A stretch of DNA of 64,000 nucleotides from Sabellastarte sp. h YS-2021 (GCA_964017235.1 OZ024935.1:92999207-93063206); one strand, 5' to 3'. Numbered from the stretch's first letter, positions 1 to 11,918 are shown. Made by a program: numbers and translations. Notes: generated by a model not told the origin, from the letters alone.

Positions 1-216
1 TAGGTTTTAACGTCGCTTTCAACACTGTACAGGTAATATAACAACAGGCAGTTTTACGTGCAGAGGAAACCAGTACATACATTTAGCCAAGGTTCTATAC
101 TGTATACTGCCGACCATTGGTAAGCAATTACCAATTTTCCCACATAAAGTCCAGGGTCTGAACCCACAACCTCAGTGGTGGGAGTGTGTAACCACTATGC
201 CACCATGGCCCCCACA
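1..216 (-). mobile_element. SINE subfamily 1, old copy
   Basis: A tRNA-derived SINE read on the minus strand: its tail side (GTCGCTTTCAACACTGTACAG) is at the window start and its tRNA-like head ends near 216 (CCACCATGGCCCCC). It aligns along its length with the cleaner copies at 7862, 46492 and 49156 but carries many substitutions, so it is an old insertion. The left edge is cut by the window. Confidence 0.85.
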
Positions 217-1213
217 GATCTTTCCACGAAGTAACCAATTCTTCATTTGGTCAAGCCAGATTGACATAAAATTTCCAGACAGATTTGTCCATCTTTTTTG
301 GGGGTAATCTCAAACATAGATACAAAATCCTTGAAAATGGGACAATGGAAAATTCGTAATTTTTTTCCAGAGTATAATTCAGATTTTACACTTCTTCCTT
401 TTTTAAGATCTCGCACACTTTAAATTTCATAAAGATGTGTTCATTAGTTTTGGAGTAATGGTAAACAATCAGACAACCAAATTAGTGTACCGAAAAACAT
501 AGCCTCCTTTGCAGAGGTAATTATGATTATAAAGATATTAATTATGCAAATATATACTGGTTTTACAAAATAGGTTTACTTTCTTTTCTAAAAAATTCAA
601 GGAAAACTATTCAAATAAGTAAACAATCACTTGTATATAATTTTATATTTTCCTGTAGCATGCCTAGACATACACAAAATGATGATGTAATTATTTCTGT
701 ATATTAAGGTTTGCTTGTATAATATTTTAAAAAAATAACGATCGATAGGTCTTCGAGTCTTAAGTTCAAAATTGATTCAGATATATGAGACTGATGCAAG
801 GTTAACTAAAAGCTTAGTTTTCTCAAAGTGTCAGACTGGTGATATGTCAATATCTCACAAAATTTTGTTGTCAGACAATATCTCTCTCACTCTCTCTCTC
901 TCGTTGTTTTTTTTTGCTGAACTATTTTACATTTTCGCGAGTCAAAATTAAGGTGACAAAAATTTCTCATATTTTAGATAAACTTAAAAGCAAAATTTTA
1001 CCTTTTTGGTTATGTCAGCTGAGTGTATGTGGACCCGGTAAAAATTCTGACTTAACTAGCGAGGCATCTAGTGTCGATTTTTTCAGGAAATTTTGCATTC
1101 AATCAATTGGCTTCCATCTCTGCAGTTGAACGTTCAAACTCAGGTTTTGTTAACATATTTCTGGATAACTTGTTCTATGTGACCATAGCTCATGAAATAG
1201 TTTAAATCCTCAA
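217..1213. other. intergenic, one ancient repeat fragment and a TC microsatellite
   Basis: No gene is seen. About 280-530 resembles the old interspersed family also seen near 2640-2935, 48550-48960, 58600-58770 and 59160-59680 (words such as CCTCCTTTGCAGAGGTAAT, GTTTTGGAGTAATGG). A short TC-rich microsatellite lies at 882-903. The rest is AT-rich sequence without codon structure. Confidence 0.5.
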
Positions 1214-1457
1214 AGGAGCCACGGTGGCAGAGTGGTAATACTCTCGCCTCCCACCTCTGAGGCCGGTGTTCGGTTCCCGGCACGGCCTCAAGTGGGAAAG
1301 CTGGTAGTTGCTTGCCGTTGGTCGGCAGTTTACAGTACAGAACCCTGACGAACTGTATGTACTGGTTTCCTCTGCCCTTCCAACTACCCGTCGTGATATG
1401 ACCTGTGCAGTGTTGAAAGCGACGTAAAAACCCCAAATAAATAAATTAATTAATTAA
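1214..1457 (+). mobile_element. SINE subfamily 1
   Basis: Full-length tRNA-derived SINE on the plus strand. The head has an A-box-like TGGCAGAGTGGT and a diverged B box (GTTCGGTTCCC). The conserved central domain follows, then the tail TTGAAAGCGACGTAAAAACC and an AAATAAAT-type repeat. An imperfect 10 bp target-site duplication flanks it (AAATCCTCAA at 1204, AAACCCTCAA at 1458). Confidence 0.9.
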
Positions 1458-2480
1458 AAACCCTCAACTTAATATTTGTACCTGTACACATTTTTAGTGA
1501 AAAATCAGACGCCAAGGAAGGGCTATGTCTGGAAAATACCTGAGCACAATGTTGTATTGATTTTTCCATTGAAAGTCAAAGCTCACGTGAGTAGTGGTAC
1601 ATTTGTACTAAGTACTTGCTCAATTTAAGTACAACGCAACAGACTAAAAGTATTGTTATGAAATTGAATACAAATAATCTAAACTATACTTGTAGACACA
1701 ACTTTACTGTTGCATAACCTAATATAATGGTGTATTTGAATAATATACATATCCTTAACAAGTAGTGTAGGCACATCTTAAGTAAGCATATTTATGTCCT
1801 AACACACTTGTTTGTGTGTATGAAATGGAACGTAAGGTCTTTACAGTAATCAGTGTATAATGTGCGAACATTACACAAAAGGCCATGGCTGTAAATCTAT
1901 CGTTTGTGAATGTGTCCCATCAATTTTACCCTAGCGTGGCATCAGTATACAACAAGTTAATTCAATCATACTCAATTTCAGTTTATCATTCTGTTTAGCA
2001 ACACACTTAAGACAACCATATTTCAATCAATATTGCAATGGCTAGATAGTGCAAGCGTCTACTTAGTGTATAATACAGTAATCAGTATTGTATGGGATCA
2101 GTACTGCAGAAGTAAACAAGCTTGTTTCATCATACGATATAAATCCAATTGTGTTGTGTTTAAAGGGGGGAAGTGTTTGCAATAATATTTAATGGCACTG
2201 TTAGACAATTGACAAACGGATAAGAAAACTACGTATCTATTGTGCAAGTTATTAATTGTCAGCAATATTTGCACTGAAAACAAGAGCCTGTCATATCATT
2301 CACCCAGTTTTGTACTGAAATGGAATATTTATTGTAAAGGTAAGTTATGGTAGAATGACATTACTTGGGTAGTTTCTGCTTCATTTATTTAGAATTTTTG
2401 TGTTGAGAGTAGATTTTCAAGTTGAGATTTCAAAATGGAAGACTAGTCTTTACAAAACAGCAGTATATAAAGGATGTCAT
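1458..2480. other. intergenic, nothing recognised
   Basis: AT-rich sequence with no supported exon, RNA gene or repeat. Short open frames here lack coding bias and splice context. Confidence 0.4.
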
Positions 2481-2935
2481 ATCAGGGGCGGATCCAGCTT
2501 TTAGTAAGTAAGGTACTGGGAAAAAAAGGGTCATATTGGGACAGGCCCTCAGCATTGCCACTTGTGGGAGTTTCATCCACCCATTGGTGAGAAAAACTGT
2601 ACTTAACAATAAATCACACCTATATACACGAACCTAATACTAATCAAGAGTACTCAGCGAGTGTATACCTCAGCCAAGGCATGTATGATTTTTATTAAAC
2701 CTGCTGAATAATAATTAATGGGATAATCAGAATATTTGATATTTTTTGTCCAGACGGTGATCTAGATCACTCTCAAAATTTAATGGGATCTAACTTGGAT
2801 CAAGACCAACACCAAGATAGGTTTTCTCATTTTTTTCATGAAAATTTGATCAGTAGTATTTGTGTACTCCTACTAACAAACAAAACAGACAAATAAATGG
2901 TCATGAAATCAATGCTGTCTTTGCGGAGGTAGTAA
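2481..2935. repeat. SINE-like fragment followed by an ancient interspersed repeat
   Basis: The word GGGTCATATTGGGACAGGCC near 2530, followed by CCTCAGCATTGCCACTTGTG, recurs with small changes at 3551-3595, so both are pieces of one repeat. From 2640 to 2935 the sequence, read on the minus strand, matches the family at 59160-59420: a CCTCCGCAAAGACAGC start, TTTGTTTGTTAGTAGGAGTA, then GTGATCTAGATCACCGTC. No coding capacity is seen. Confidence 0.5.
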
Positions 2936-3265
2936 GGATTTTGTGATTCTTTATATGGTTCAAGCTTTTTATCCATCTATCCGCTGATTAAACATCTCAA
3001 ACATACTTTTCTTGAGCATATGATGCACAGACCATTTGAAATGAGTAAATAACACCCAAAAGCCAATCTGCTATCTCTTACATCTTTCAGATCAAAATTA
3101 AAATTTTACCTGTTGTCCAAACCTTATCCTCCTTAGTTGTTCTCTTATCCCTTGTGTTTGCAAACAAAGTGCTGAAAATGTTGAATTACAATTGTGTTGG
3201 AGTGCTTATCTTTTACCAGAGACCATGGAAGCTTAACTTTGACTTCAAGTGGATTCTGTTTACAG

Positions 3266-3414
3266 GAAGCTGCTTTGAGGTGTCTGATAGATCACGGAGC
3301 AGTGATCAACTTCTGCGATGCAGACATTAATGACAGACGTTCCAATGCCAGTCGCATTTTGAGTGATCTCACCATTAACCCACTTAGTCTGGCCCTAGAA
3401 AAAGATCATCACAA
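3266..3414 (+). CDS. ankyrin repeat and SOCS box (ASB-like) protein, internal exon
   Basis: Internal coding exon of the gene that continues at 4426. The acceptor is a pyrimidine-rich run ending TTTACAG before 3266 (phase 0), and the donor is AA|GTGAGT after 3414. The encoded stretch begins EAALRCLIDHGAVINFCDAD, the second helix and finger of an ankyrin repeat, and runs to EKDHHK. The codon split at the donor (AA + G) is completed exactly by the next exon to give HKCVELLLKSG, an ankyrin helix, which strongly supports the pairing. No earlier exon was recognised, so the 5' end of the gene is probably outside the window. The in-frame ATG upstream at 3194 lies in the intron and is not a likely start. 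Confidence 0.85.
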
Positions 3415-3516
3415 GTGAGTGAGCAATTGATTGTTAAGACAGGAAACTCTGCATTCCCCAAACTCTATCAACAAAAATTAGCAGATGTTTCCTTCTTGCA
3501 GAACTTCTCGACAAGG

Positions 3517-3640
3517 TCAATGTTGGGGTTTTATATACAATTCAACAGCCAGGGTCATTTTGGGACAAGTCCTCAGCATTGCCACTTGTGAGAGTCAAAC
3601 TTGTGATCAAATGACAAACCTGTAAACCCACTAGGCAAAG
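3517..3640 (-). mobile_element. SINE-derived fragment inside the ASB intron
   Basis: GGTTTTATATACAATTCAAC then AGCCAGGGTCATTTTGGGAC resembles the tail end of subfamily 2 SINEs (48193, 56838). It then changes to the CCTCAGCATTGCCACTTGTG segment shared with 2530-2580. Diverged and partial. Confidence 0.45.
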
Positions 3641-4425
3641 AACCTGCAGCACGTGCTGAATGGAAAAAACTTACCTATATTGAAAAAAAACACAGCAAAC
3701 AATATCTGTAAATTATCAAAAGACCAGTCTCTTTAGAAAAGCCCCTCCTCCTTGTCACTACTCTGCTGGGACTCTATTTTGTTTGTAACCTATGCTTTAA
3801 TCAGGAATTTCATTTGCAGCAGCAATTTACATGGTTATCTATGTATATTAATCAATGCAAAAACTGTTGGTTATTCTGAAACACCTAGTCGATCTAATCC
3901 TGTGTAATTGTGGGGTACCCACCACAGTAGCTTAATGGGTACCTTAAAAGGTCATACCAAGTGTTGTGTAAAAATATTCTTTATTAAAGCTCCTTTTAAA
4001 ATGCCCCAGAGGATCAGTCTACTTCAATTTAGTCTCACCGATTGGAGATGTGTATGTTATACACTAATTTGGGGGGTGCTGTTGAAAACCACATTAATAT
4101 CAAAATACCATGTACTATTTTACTATACTGTTTATCCATTATTTGTAAATTGTTACCAACAATCATTTTGTTTCATGCTTTTAAGTTTAACAGTCTCTGT
4201 TATTAGATGGTTTGGGTTGAAGCAGATCAGCCAGATTTAAGACTTAATAAATGTGTCATTTTAATTTTAGCGTATAAAATTTTAAAAAGAATATGATTAA
4301 ACATACAGTTAAATGACATAGCTCTGCAGTGTTCATTCTGTAAAAATGTGGCTTTACACCCTTTTCAACAGCTAAGATTATACAGGACAGGAATATATAT
4401 ATCAGCAACTTATTTCATATTGTAG

Positions 4426-5422
4426 GTGTGTGGAGCTGTTACTGAAAAGCGGAGCTAATCCAAATCAAAAGTACTTCCTTGGGCATGAAATCACATTGAT
4501 TCCATTGCAAAATATCAGAAGCCTTGATGTTATGCTAAAGTATGGTGCTGACCCTGATGTCTTCAACAGAGCTGGTCTCTCTGTTTTGATGCGAGCTTCC
4601 AAACAAGGGGCCATTGATGCTGTAAAGGTATTACTGAAGCACAGTGCTAGTGTAAATCTGCAGTGTCCACCAAAGTTTGACCAAAAGACAGCTTTGCATT
4701 TTGCCTCAATGGCTGGCCACACAGAAATCTGCAAACTCCTTTTAGATGCAGGTTCTCAGACCAACATGTCACCCGAGTTTCAATACGCGCCAATAGATTA
4801 TGCCATAACTCAAGACCATTACGATGTCTGCAAGTTGCTCTTGGATTATGGTGCTGATGCCAATGAAATTAACAGAGATAACTGTTCCCCTTTGCAAGTG
4901 GCATGTACTGCCTTTGGACTCAAGCGACGCAAAGATATTGTAGAGGTCCTTCTTCAAAATGGCGCAGAGCCAAATTACAACAGTGGGATGTATTCCTACA
5001 TAGGTCCTTCACTAAGTCCAATTGTGGAATATTTCACCTACAATGAGGATTATGACTACAGTCTTGTCAAGACTTTGGTGCAATACGGTTCCAGAATCAA
5101 CATGCGTCTGCCAACGCGACTTCTAAAGATCAAGGATGCCTGTGGTGCACTAGGGCAAGTCCATAAACTCAGGCCATATGAAGATATGCTAAGATTTATT
5201 CTAGATGCCACAGATGATTTTGATCTGTCTCAGATTGAAAAGGAAAGCTCGCTGTCAAATAGGCAGAAGGAACTTCTTCTTGAGAAAGCTAAACAACCAA
5301 GATCATTAATGCACCTCAGCCGAGCTGTGATTAGACTTGTTTTACAGTCACCAATTTATAGTCATATTGATGTTTTACCCTTGCCAAGGTTTTTGAAGGA
5401 TTATTTGTTTTTCAATGTTTAA
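4426..5422 (+). CDS. ankyrin repeat and SOCS box (ASB-like) protein, terminal exon
   Basis: Terminal exon after a TATTGTAG acceptor. It encodes about 332 residues and ends with TAA at 5420-5422. At least six ankyrin repeats are visible, with the usual LLLxxGAxxN endings (KSGANPN, KYGADPD, KHSASVN, LDAGSQTN, LDYGADANE, QNGAEPN). The last 40 residues form a SOCS box: a BC-box (SLMHLSRAVIRLVL) for Elongin B/C and a Cul5-box-like LPLPRFLKDYL. ASB proteins are cytoplasmic substrate receptors of CUL5-Elongin-RBX2 ubiquitin ligases; the ankyrin stack picks the target. The substrate cannot be told from sequence, and I cannot assign an orthology group (ASB1-18). The reading frame is intact, so the gene looks functional. 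Confidence 0.9.
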
Positions 5423-6197
5423 TGTCTTCCTTTTTTATTTTGTTGAGTTTATTTTAATTGATTTGTTTAGGGGATCTTAATACTGACTTAGGTGTCCTGT
5501 GGTGGACTGTTTATAAATATGGCTTTCTTGTAATACTACGAGATACACACTCAAGGCTATTACTATTAGTGTCATGTTAATTTTTAAGTCATGTTTTTAT
5601 GTATATGATGCCTTATTTAACAATAGTGCTAATGTTTTCAAAATGTAAACAACATTGCAGTTACTTCAACCATTATGAATGTTAATATTGGAAAATATGA
5701 AGGGCCCCAATAACTACACTTATACCAAATTTTACATCAAAGTGCTAGGTTCTGAATTCTGTAGTCATGGATTTCAACAAGCTTATTTGGAATGCAATGT
5801 GGCTAGAATTGAAGTTTTTGTAATTTTCCAGAAATAGTTGCTTTTTTTCCAAAAACGGGCATTATTTGGTTAAAAACCCTGTTTTGAAATTGAAGAAAAA
5901 TATCCTTGAAAACTGCAAATGAAGCATACATCTTCATCAATTTGATGGATCTATTTGACCGTTTCTGCTAATAACAGCTAAGGAGGTTAAAATAATATGT
6001 TGATCCATCAGATACCAAGCTTTTTATTTATTTAAAATCTGAAAAAAATACACGAAAATTTATATTTAAATCTTAAAACCACTAACTGATTTGTAAAATT
6101 TTATAACCAGTTATCAGTTTTTAATGACAAAACCAACCATCAACCAGATAAACTGGTTTTCCATATACAACCTTAAATAAATGATGTAATAACTCGT
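5423..6197 (+). other. probable 3' UTR of the ASB-like gene and intergenic DNA
   Basis: No coding structure is seen. An AATAAA hexamer sits at about 6176 (TTAAATAAATGATG); it is a possible poly(A) signal but lies far downstream and falls close to the border of the next transposon. The end of the transcript is not determined. Confidence 0.35.
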
Positions 6198-6299
6198 TTG
6201 AGAACAAGACCACTGTCGCGGTATGTATCTCCCGCCGAGCATTACAAGGGAAGAAATACCTTTTCTGAGATATTCACAATTTTTCATTTTCCGCTAAAA

Positions 6300-7640
6300 T
6301 CCAAGATGGCTGCCAAAAGTGGTGAAAACTGAAATTTTTCCCCTAGGCACAGAATACTGTTGTACTACCCTGTGGGTCAAAAATTCGCTCGAAATCGCTC
6401 TATCTCTTACCATGTCAAAGATACTTTCAATGTTTTATTTTACACTAAAATCCAAGATGGCTGCCAAAAGTGGCAAAAATAGAAATTTTTCCCCTTTGCA
6501 TGGGACACTCTTGTACTACCCTGTGGGTCAAAAATTCACTCAAAATCGCTCTATCTCTTATGGTTTTCGAGATATTCACACTTTTTCATTTTCCGTGAAA
6601 AATCGAAGATGGCCGCCAAAAGTAACGAAAATTGAAATTTTTCCCCTTTGCATAGGACACTATTGTACTACCCTGTGGGTCAAAAATTTGCTTGAAATCG
6701 CTCTATCTTGTGTGGTTTTCGAGATATTCACACTTTTTCATTTTCCGCTACAATCCAAGATGGCCACCCAAAGTGGCGAAAATTGAAATTTTTCCCCTTT
6801 GCATAAGATACTCTCGTCCTACCCTATGGGTCACAAATTCGCTCAAAATCGCTCTATTTCGTAGGGTTTTCGAGATATTTACACTTTTCATTTTCCGCAA
6901 AAACCCAAGATGGCCGCCAAAAGTGGCGAAAATAGAAATTTTTCCCCTTTGCATGGGACACTCTTGTACTACCCTGTGGGTCAAAAATTCACTCAAAATC
7001 GCTCTATCTCTTATGGTTTTCGAGATATTCACACTTTTTCATTTTCCGTGAAAAATCGAAGATGGCCGCCAAAAGTAACGAAAATTGAAATTTTTCCCCT
7101 TTGCATAGGACACTATTGTACTACCCTGTGGGTCAAAAATTTGCTCGAAATCGCTCTATCTTGTGTGGTTTTCGAGATATTCACACTTTTTCATTTTCCG
7201 CTACAATCCAAGATGGCCACCCAAAGTGGCGAAAATTGAAATTTTTCCCCTTTGCATAAGATACTCTCGTCCTACCCTATGGGTCACAAATTCGCTCAAA
7301 ATCGCTCTATTTCGTAGGGTTTTCGAGATATTCACACTTTTCATTTTCCGCAAAAACCCAAGATGGCCGCCAAAAGTGGCGAAAATTGAAATTTTTCCCC
7401 TTTGAATAGAATACTCTTGTACTACCCTGTGGGTCAAAAATTCGCTCAAAATCACTCTATCTCTTATGGTTTTTGAGATATTGACACTTTTCCATTTTCT
7501 GCTAAAATCCAAGATGGCCGCCAAAAGTGGCGAAAATTGAAATTTTTCCCCTTAGCATAGGATACTCTTGTACTACCCTGTGGGTCAAAAAATCGCTCAA
7601 AATTGCTCTATCTCTTACGGTTTGCAAGATATTTGTGACT
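6300..7640 (+). repeat. 150 bp tandem array, about 9 units (type A)
   Basis: Units begin at AAGATGGCYGCCAAAAGTGG near 6303, 6453, 6608, 6759, 6908, 7061, 7212, 7361 and 7511. Each unit carries GAAATTTTTCCCCTTTGCAT, CCTGTGGGTCAAAAATTCG, CGCTCTATCT and GGTTTTCGAGATATTCACAC in that order. Three-unit blocks beginning near 6453 and 6906 are almost identical to each other, so a 453 bp higher-order repeat was duplicated recently. Confidence 0.9.
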
Positions 7641-7861
7641 TTTTCACATTTTCACTAAAAGTAGCAATAAAGTAGCCATTACTCACTTGTACATTGAGCA
7701 AAAGTTGTGAAACTTAAATAGGTTACAGTTCACAAGAAAGTAGATGAACAACATATTAGAGAGAAATTGTGTAGCTGCAATACTTTTGAAGATATAAGCC
7801 ATTTACTGATTATGGTTATCATTAAAATTTGACAAAGTAGCTATTACTCACTTAGCTATGG

Positions 7862-8100
7862 TTTATTTATTTGTTTATTTGGGGTTTTTTACGTCGCTTT
7901 CAACACTGTACAGGTCATATCATGACGGGTAGTTGGAAGGGCAGAGGAAACCAGTACATAGAGTTCGCTAGGGTTGTGTACTGTAAACTGCCGACCAACG
8001 GCAAGCAACTACCAGCTTTCCCACTTACGGCCATGACGGGGATCGAACCCCGGCCGCAGAGGTGGGAGGCGAGAGTGTTACCACTCTGCCACCGTGGCCC
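7862..8100 (-). mobile_element. SINE subfamily 1, young copy
   Basis: Complete SINE on the minus strand with an exact 15 bp target-site duplication CTCACTTAGCTATGG (7847-7861 and 8101-8115). The B box (GGGGTTCGATCCCC read on minus) and A box are well kept. It interrupts a repeat module of the surrounding Helentron-like element, so it is younger than that element. Confidence 0.95.
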
Positions 8101-8445
8101 CTCACTTAGCTATGGAGATACCCTTCCAAACTACTGACCATGTTGTAGCTTGGAGAAAGTAGCTGAACAATACATTGGAACAAAATACTCTAAATGCAAT
8201 AGTTTGAGAGTTATGTCATATAATTACATTAGGTAAAAGTACTATTACTCACTCAAAAGTAGGCCAAAGCTCACCAAACCCAAAACATATTGAAGAGTGT
8301 AAAAATTCATTAGGACAAGTAATTTACCAAAAATGTGTAACTGTAGTAGTTTCAGAGAAAACTGCTGAAGACACTCACGCACACACGCATGTACACACAC
8401 ACATGGTGCAAATTATAATCTCCCGCCAGCAAGCCGGAGATAATA

Positions 8446-9476
8446 TGCTCATCTGGGAAGTAGGTAACTGCAGGAATTCATACAGAAAGGCTTAAATGTC
8501 TAAATTCTTGAAAACTGTTGTAGTTTATTACTGATACTGTATTGCTTTGTTGTTTTCTGACCCTGCTGAGATGTAACGTGCTATTCAAGAATATGCTTTC
8601 AGCGTACTGTTCTGTTCATAGGCCTTCCACAATGGTAAATTGTACATACGCAAATGCTGGCATCACCAAATGAATTACTTTCTTCAGTTTCTTGTTTTCC
8701 AGCAAGTACAATAAAATATAACCAAAATAACACATTTAGATATGCACTGTTAATAACTGGTGAATAGTCATAACTGTTGATTTAAGCAGGGGTATGGCGA
8801 GTACATAAAATGGGGGTTAATTCCTCAAGGAGAATATATTTCCACATTGAACCCTAGTGTACTAACTACTAAGTATTAGTGTTGAGACTCGCCTCCAACT
8901 TTCATGGTCGATTATTTGTCCATATTTCCGACCGATGATCGATCTCAAATTGATAATTTTACTCCATTGTTAGTCATCATTTAAGAAACACTTTCCGGGA
9001 TAAAGTATAGGTCAATCCGCTAAGAGTAACGGTGTTCCAACATTTTGAATCTACTAAAAATACCCAATTCCTGTAAATATGGCAGTAGATATAAACAAAC
9101 TCGAAATCTATTAAAATTATTAAGTAAAAATACGTAAAATATATAAAAAATATGTAGATTTTGACAAAAAGAAGAAAGGTAAGATTTAAGCTAACTAATC
9201 GATTGTTAGAAAATGTTTGACACCGACCGCGATTGTGCACTGTCACAGACGATTAATTGAGCACACGTCTAATCGTCTAAGTATGTACCTTGACAGGAAA
9301 CAACATGCAATACTGCATTTCCCGTAAAGGAAATAACTTACAGATAAATGTCTTGAATTGTTGGAATTAGCTAATGTCACCATATAAAATAGTAAATACC
9401 GTGTCAAAAAAGTGCTTTATGCAATTTAATGTAAGGTGTCTTATTCACATTTTACTACATACAAACACAAAAAAAA
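8446..9476. other. intergenic; possible degenerate hAT-like remnant
   Basis: No gene is seen. Between about 8884 and 9285 there are several ATCGATT/TAATCG words (GGTCGATTATTTG, ACTAATCGATTGTT, GACGATTAATTGAG). They recall the hAT-like insert at 16.69-17.12 kb, but no clean terminal repeats could be paired. Confidence 0.25.
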
Positions 9477-10640
9477 CAAGAGGAGAGCGCCCGTGAACGG
9501 GCACTGTGTCAGCTGACTGAGTGTTTTCGATTTGTGAAGGTGATAATGAGAAGAAAGCATAATTATCAGGGAAAGTGCTGTACAGAAGTACAGTAAATGG
9601 TAATTGAACAGCATGTTCAAAAGAAATTCCGAAGCTGACAGAAGAAAAGGACAAAAAAGTTGTGCCCTGCAAAAGGGTATTATGAAGGAAAGTAACAAGG
9701 TAACTGTTTAAGTGTAAAAAGTAGGTTAAAACATATTTAAAGAAATACTGCAAATGCAATATCCTCGTTCCACCTTGAAGAAGGGGTCCAAGGTCAAATC
9801 CAACCACACAAAAACATTCCCAGGCCATGATTTCCTATAGGTTGGTTTACCATCCCAAACCTCTAGGACCAATAATAAGCGAGTTATAAGCACTTTTAAG
9901 TTTGGCTGTCCTCATTTGACCTAGAAGGAGGGGTCCGAAGGTCAAATCTGACCACACCAAAAGAATCCCAGCCCATGATTTCCTGTATGTTGGTTTACCA
10001 TCCCAAACTTCTAGGACCATTAATAAGCGAGTTATAAGCACTTTTAAGTTTGGCTATCCTCGTTTGACCTTGAAGGCAGGGTCCAAGGTCAAATCCGACC
10101 ACACCAAAAGATTCCCAGCCAATGATTTCCTATAGGATGGTTTACCATCCCAAACCTCTATGACCAATTATACGCGAGTTATAGGCACTTTTAAGTTTCG
10201 CTATCCTTGTTTGACCTTGAAGAAGGGGGTCAAGGTCAAATCCGACCACACCAAAAGATTCCCAGCCCATAATTTTCCATAGGTGGGTTTTCCATTCCAA
10301 ACCTCTAGGACCAATAATAAGTGAGTTATAAGCACTTTTTTAGTTTGGGTATCCTCGTTTGACCTTGAAGGAGGGGTCCAAGGTCAAATCGGACCACATC
10401 AACAGATTCCCAGCCCATGATTTCCTATATGTCTGTTTATCATCCCAAACCTCTAGGACCAATAATAAGCGAGTTATAAGCATTTTTAAGTTTGGCTATC
10501 CTTGTTTGACCTTGAAGGAGGGGTCAAAGGTCAAATCTGACCACACCAAAAGATTCACAGCCCATGATTTCCTACAGGTTGGTTTACCATCCCAAACCTC
10601 TAGAACCAATAATTTCTTTGTCACTTTTCATGACTGACAA
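9477..10640 (+). mobile_element. 148 bp tandem array (type C), possibly with a terminal hairpin
   Basis: Six units of about 148 bp run from about 9770 to 10620, each with GACCTTGAAGGAGGGGTCCA, AGGTCAAATCCGACCACACC, CCCAGCCCATGATTTCCTAT, CCTCTAGGACCAATAATAAG and CGAGTTATAAGCACTTTTAA. Upstream, ACAAGAGGAGAGCGCCCGT followed by GAACGGGCACTG (9476-9505) contains a GCCCGT/ACGGGC hairpin and may be the left terminus of the carrier element. The right end is unclear. Confidence 0.7.
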
Positions 10641-10835
10641 AGAAACCCCTGTGGCGGCCATCTTGTTTTTCAAAATCGGGCCAAAAATATTCCCAGTCAA
10701 GATTTTATAATGAGGAACATATCCTGCGAATTTGAGATCTCTACCTATAACTAGAAATAGGACGCCCTGTTGATAGTAGCTGCGACATATGAATAGAAAC
10801 AGGATAGCATAGAAGAACACACATTATCATGTGTA
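10641..10835 (+). repeat. element-flank segment repeated at 11.93-12.07 kb
   Basis: GGCGGCCATCTTGTTTTTCA, AAATCGGGCCAAAAATATTCC and CATATCCTGCGAATTTGAG recur, slightly changed, at 11975-12055. The two copies lie on either side of the 10836-11918 element. They may be one parent sequence duplicated, or copies of one element tail. Confidence 0.55.
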
Positions 10836-11918
10836 ATGTCCACCCCATGAACCTTTTGCAAAAATTGTAGAGTAGTCTTACAAGACTCTGATTCATTTGT
10901 AAAATATATCAATGATGCTTAAATATTTATTAGTATACATGTAAATTATTTCAGCTTCATGCCTTTTTGCATTGGTTGGGTCAAAAATTTCGACGAAATC
11001 GCTCTATCTTGCACGGTTAAGGAGATAGAAGCAAATGTCTGTTTTTCAATTTTTGGCAAAAATTCGAAAATTCAAAATGGCCGCCATTTTTGGGAAGAGG
11101 AATTTTTTTTTTAAATTGCCAAGAGTACATTTCTCAGATACCCTGTCGGTCGAAAATTTCGACGAAATCGCTCTATCTCGCATGGTTGAGGAGATAGAAG
11201 CAAATTTGTGTTTTGCCATTTTGGGCAAAAATTCGAAAATTCAAAATGGCCGCCATTTTTGGGAAGAGGAAATTTTTTTGAAAATTGCCAAGGGTACGTC
11301 GCTCAGATACCCTGTGGGTCGAAAATTTTGACGAAATCACTCTATCTCACACGGTTAAGGAGATAGAAACAAATTTGTGTTTTGCCATTTTTGGCAAAAA
11401 TTTGAAAATTCAAAATGGCCGCCATTTTTGGGGAGGGGAAAATTTTTGAAAGTTGCCAAGAGTACATTGCTCTGATACCCTGTGGGTCAAAAATTTCGAC
11501 GAAATTGCTCTATCTCGCACGGTTAAGTAGATAGAAGCAAATTTGTGTTTTCCATTTTTGGCAAAGTAGCTATTACACAGTCAGTTGTATAGCTATTATC
11601 ACTAAAACCAATCCCAAGCAAGCTATCGACCTAAGTAATGCTCATACTAAATTTGATAAAGATATGTCAAATATTTTTCCTTAAAATGCCCGGAAACAAA
11701 AGAAGTACACAAAAGTAGCTAAGTAGCTATTACTCAGTTAGCTATAGACCTATCTTCACCAAAAGCAATCCCATGCAAGCCAATAACCCAATAAACACCC
11801 ATGTCAAATTTGGTAAAGATAGGATAAATACTTTTCCTTCAAAGGAGCGGAAACCAAGCGTCCGGACGCCGGAAAAAGCAAAAATAATATGTCCACCCCC
11901 ACTGGGGTGGACATAATA
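10836..11918 (+). mobile_element. Helentron-like element with a 168 bp array (type B)
   Basis: It starts with ATGTCCACCCCATGAACC at 10836. It ends with a hairpin at 11889-11914, left arm ATGTCCACCCC, loop about CACT, right arm GGGGTGGACAT, followed by AATA. The 5' end thus repeats the 3' hairpin arm, as in the 6.2 and 23.3 kb elements but with unrelated sequence. The core holds about four 168 bp units (10975-11570) with GGGTCGAAAATTTCGACG, AAATCGCTCTATCTCGCA and TTCAAAATGGCCGCCATTTT. Two TAGCTATTACTCAGTTAGCTA-type modules precede the hairpin. Confidence 0.75.

Larger units (their letters stand above)
6198..8445 (+). mobile_element. Helentron-like non-autonomous element with a 150 bp array
   Basis: The left end carries AAGACCACTGTCGCGG and TATCTCCCGCCGAGCATTA (6226-6244). 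The right end is a hairpin at 8418-8441 whose left arm is ATCTCCCGCC and right arm GCCGGAGAT, followed by AATA. A 5' terminus repeated as the arm of a 3' hairpin, no target duplication and a tandem-repeat core are the layout of Helitron2/Helentron non-autonomous elements. Inside, in order, are the array at 6300-7640, two or three modules of the 'AGTAGCTATTACTCA' type (7650-8345) interrupted by a SINE, and a CA/GT-rich stretch (8370-8405). No protein is encoded; open frames in the array only reflect the repeat. Confidence 0.7.

Noticed and set aside
839-1129. 96-codon frame at the start of the window as an upstream ASB exon
   Set aside because: No ankyrin pattern, includes a TC microsatellite, and no splice sites in the needed phase.
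6319-7524. Several overlapping open frames of 80-155 codons
   Set aside because: They repeat with the 150 bp period on both strands and encode the repeat itself; no codon bias or domain.
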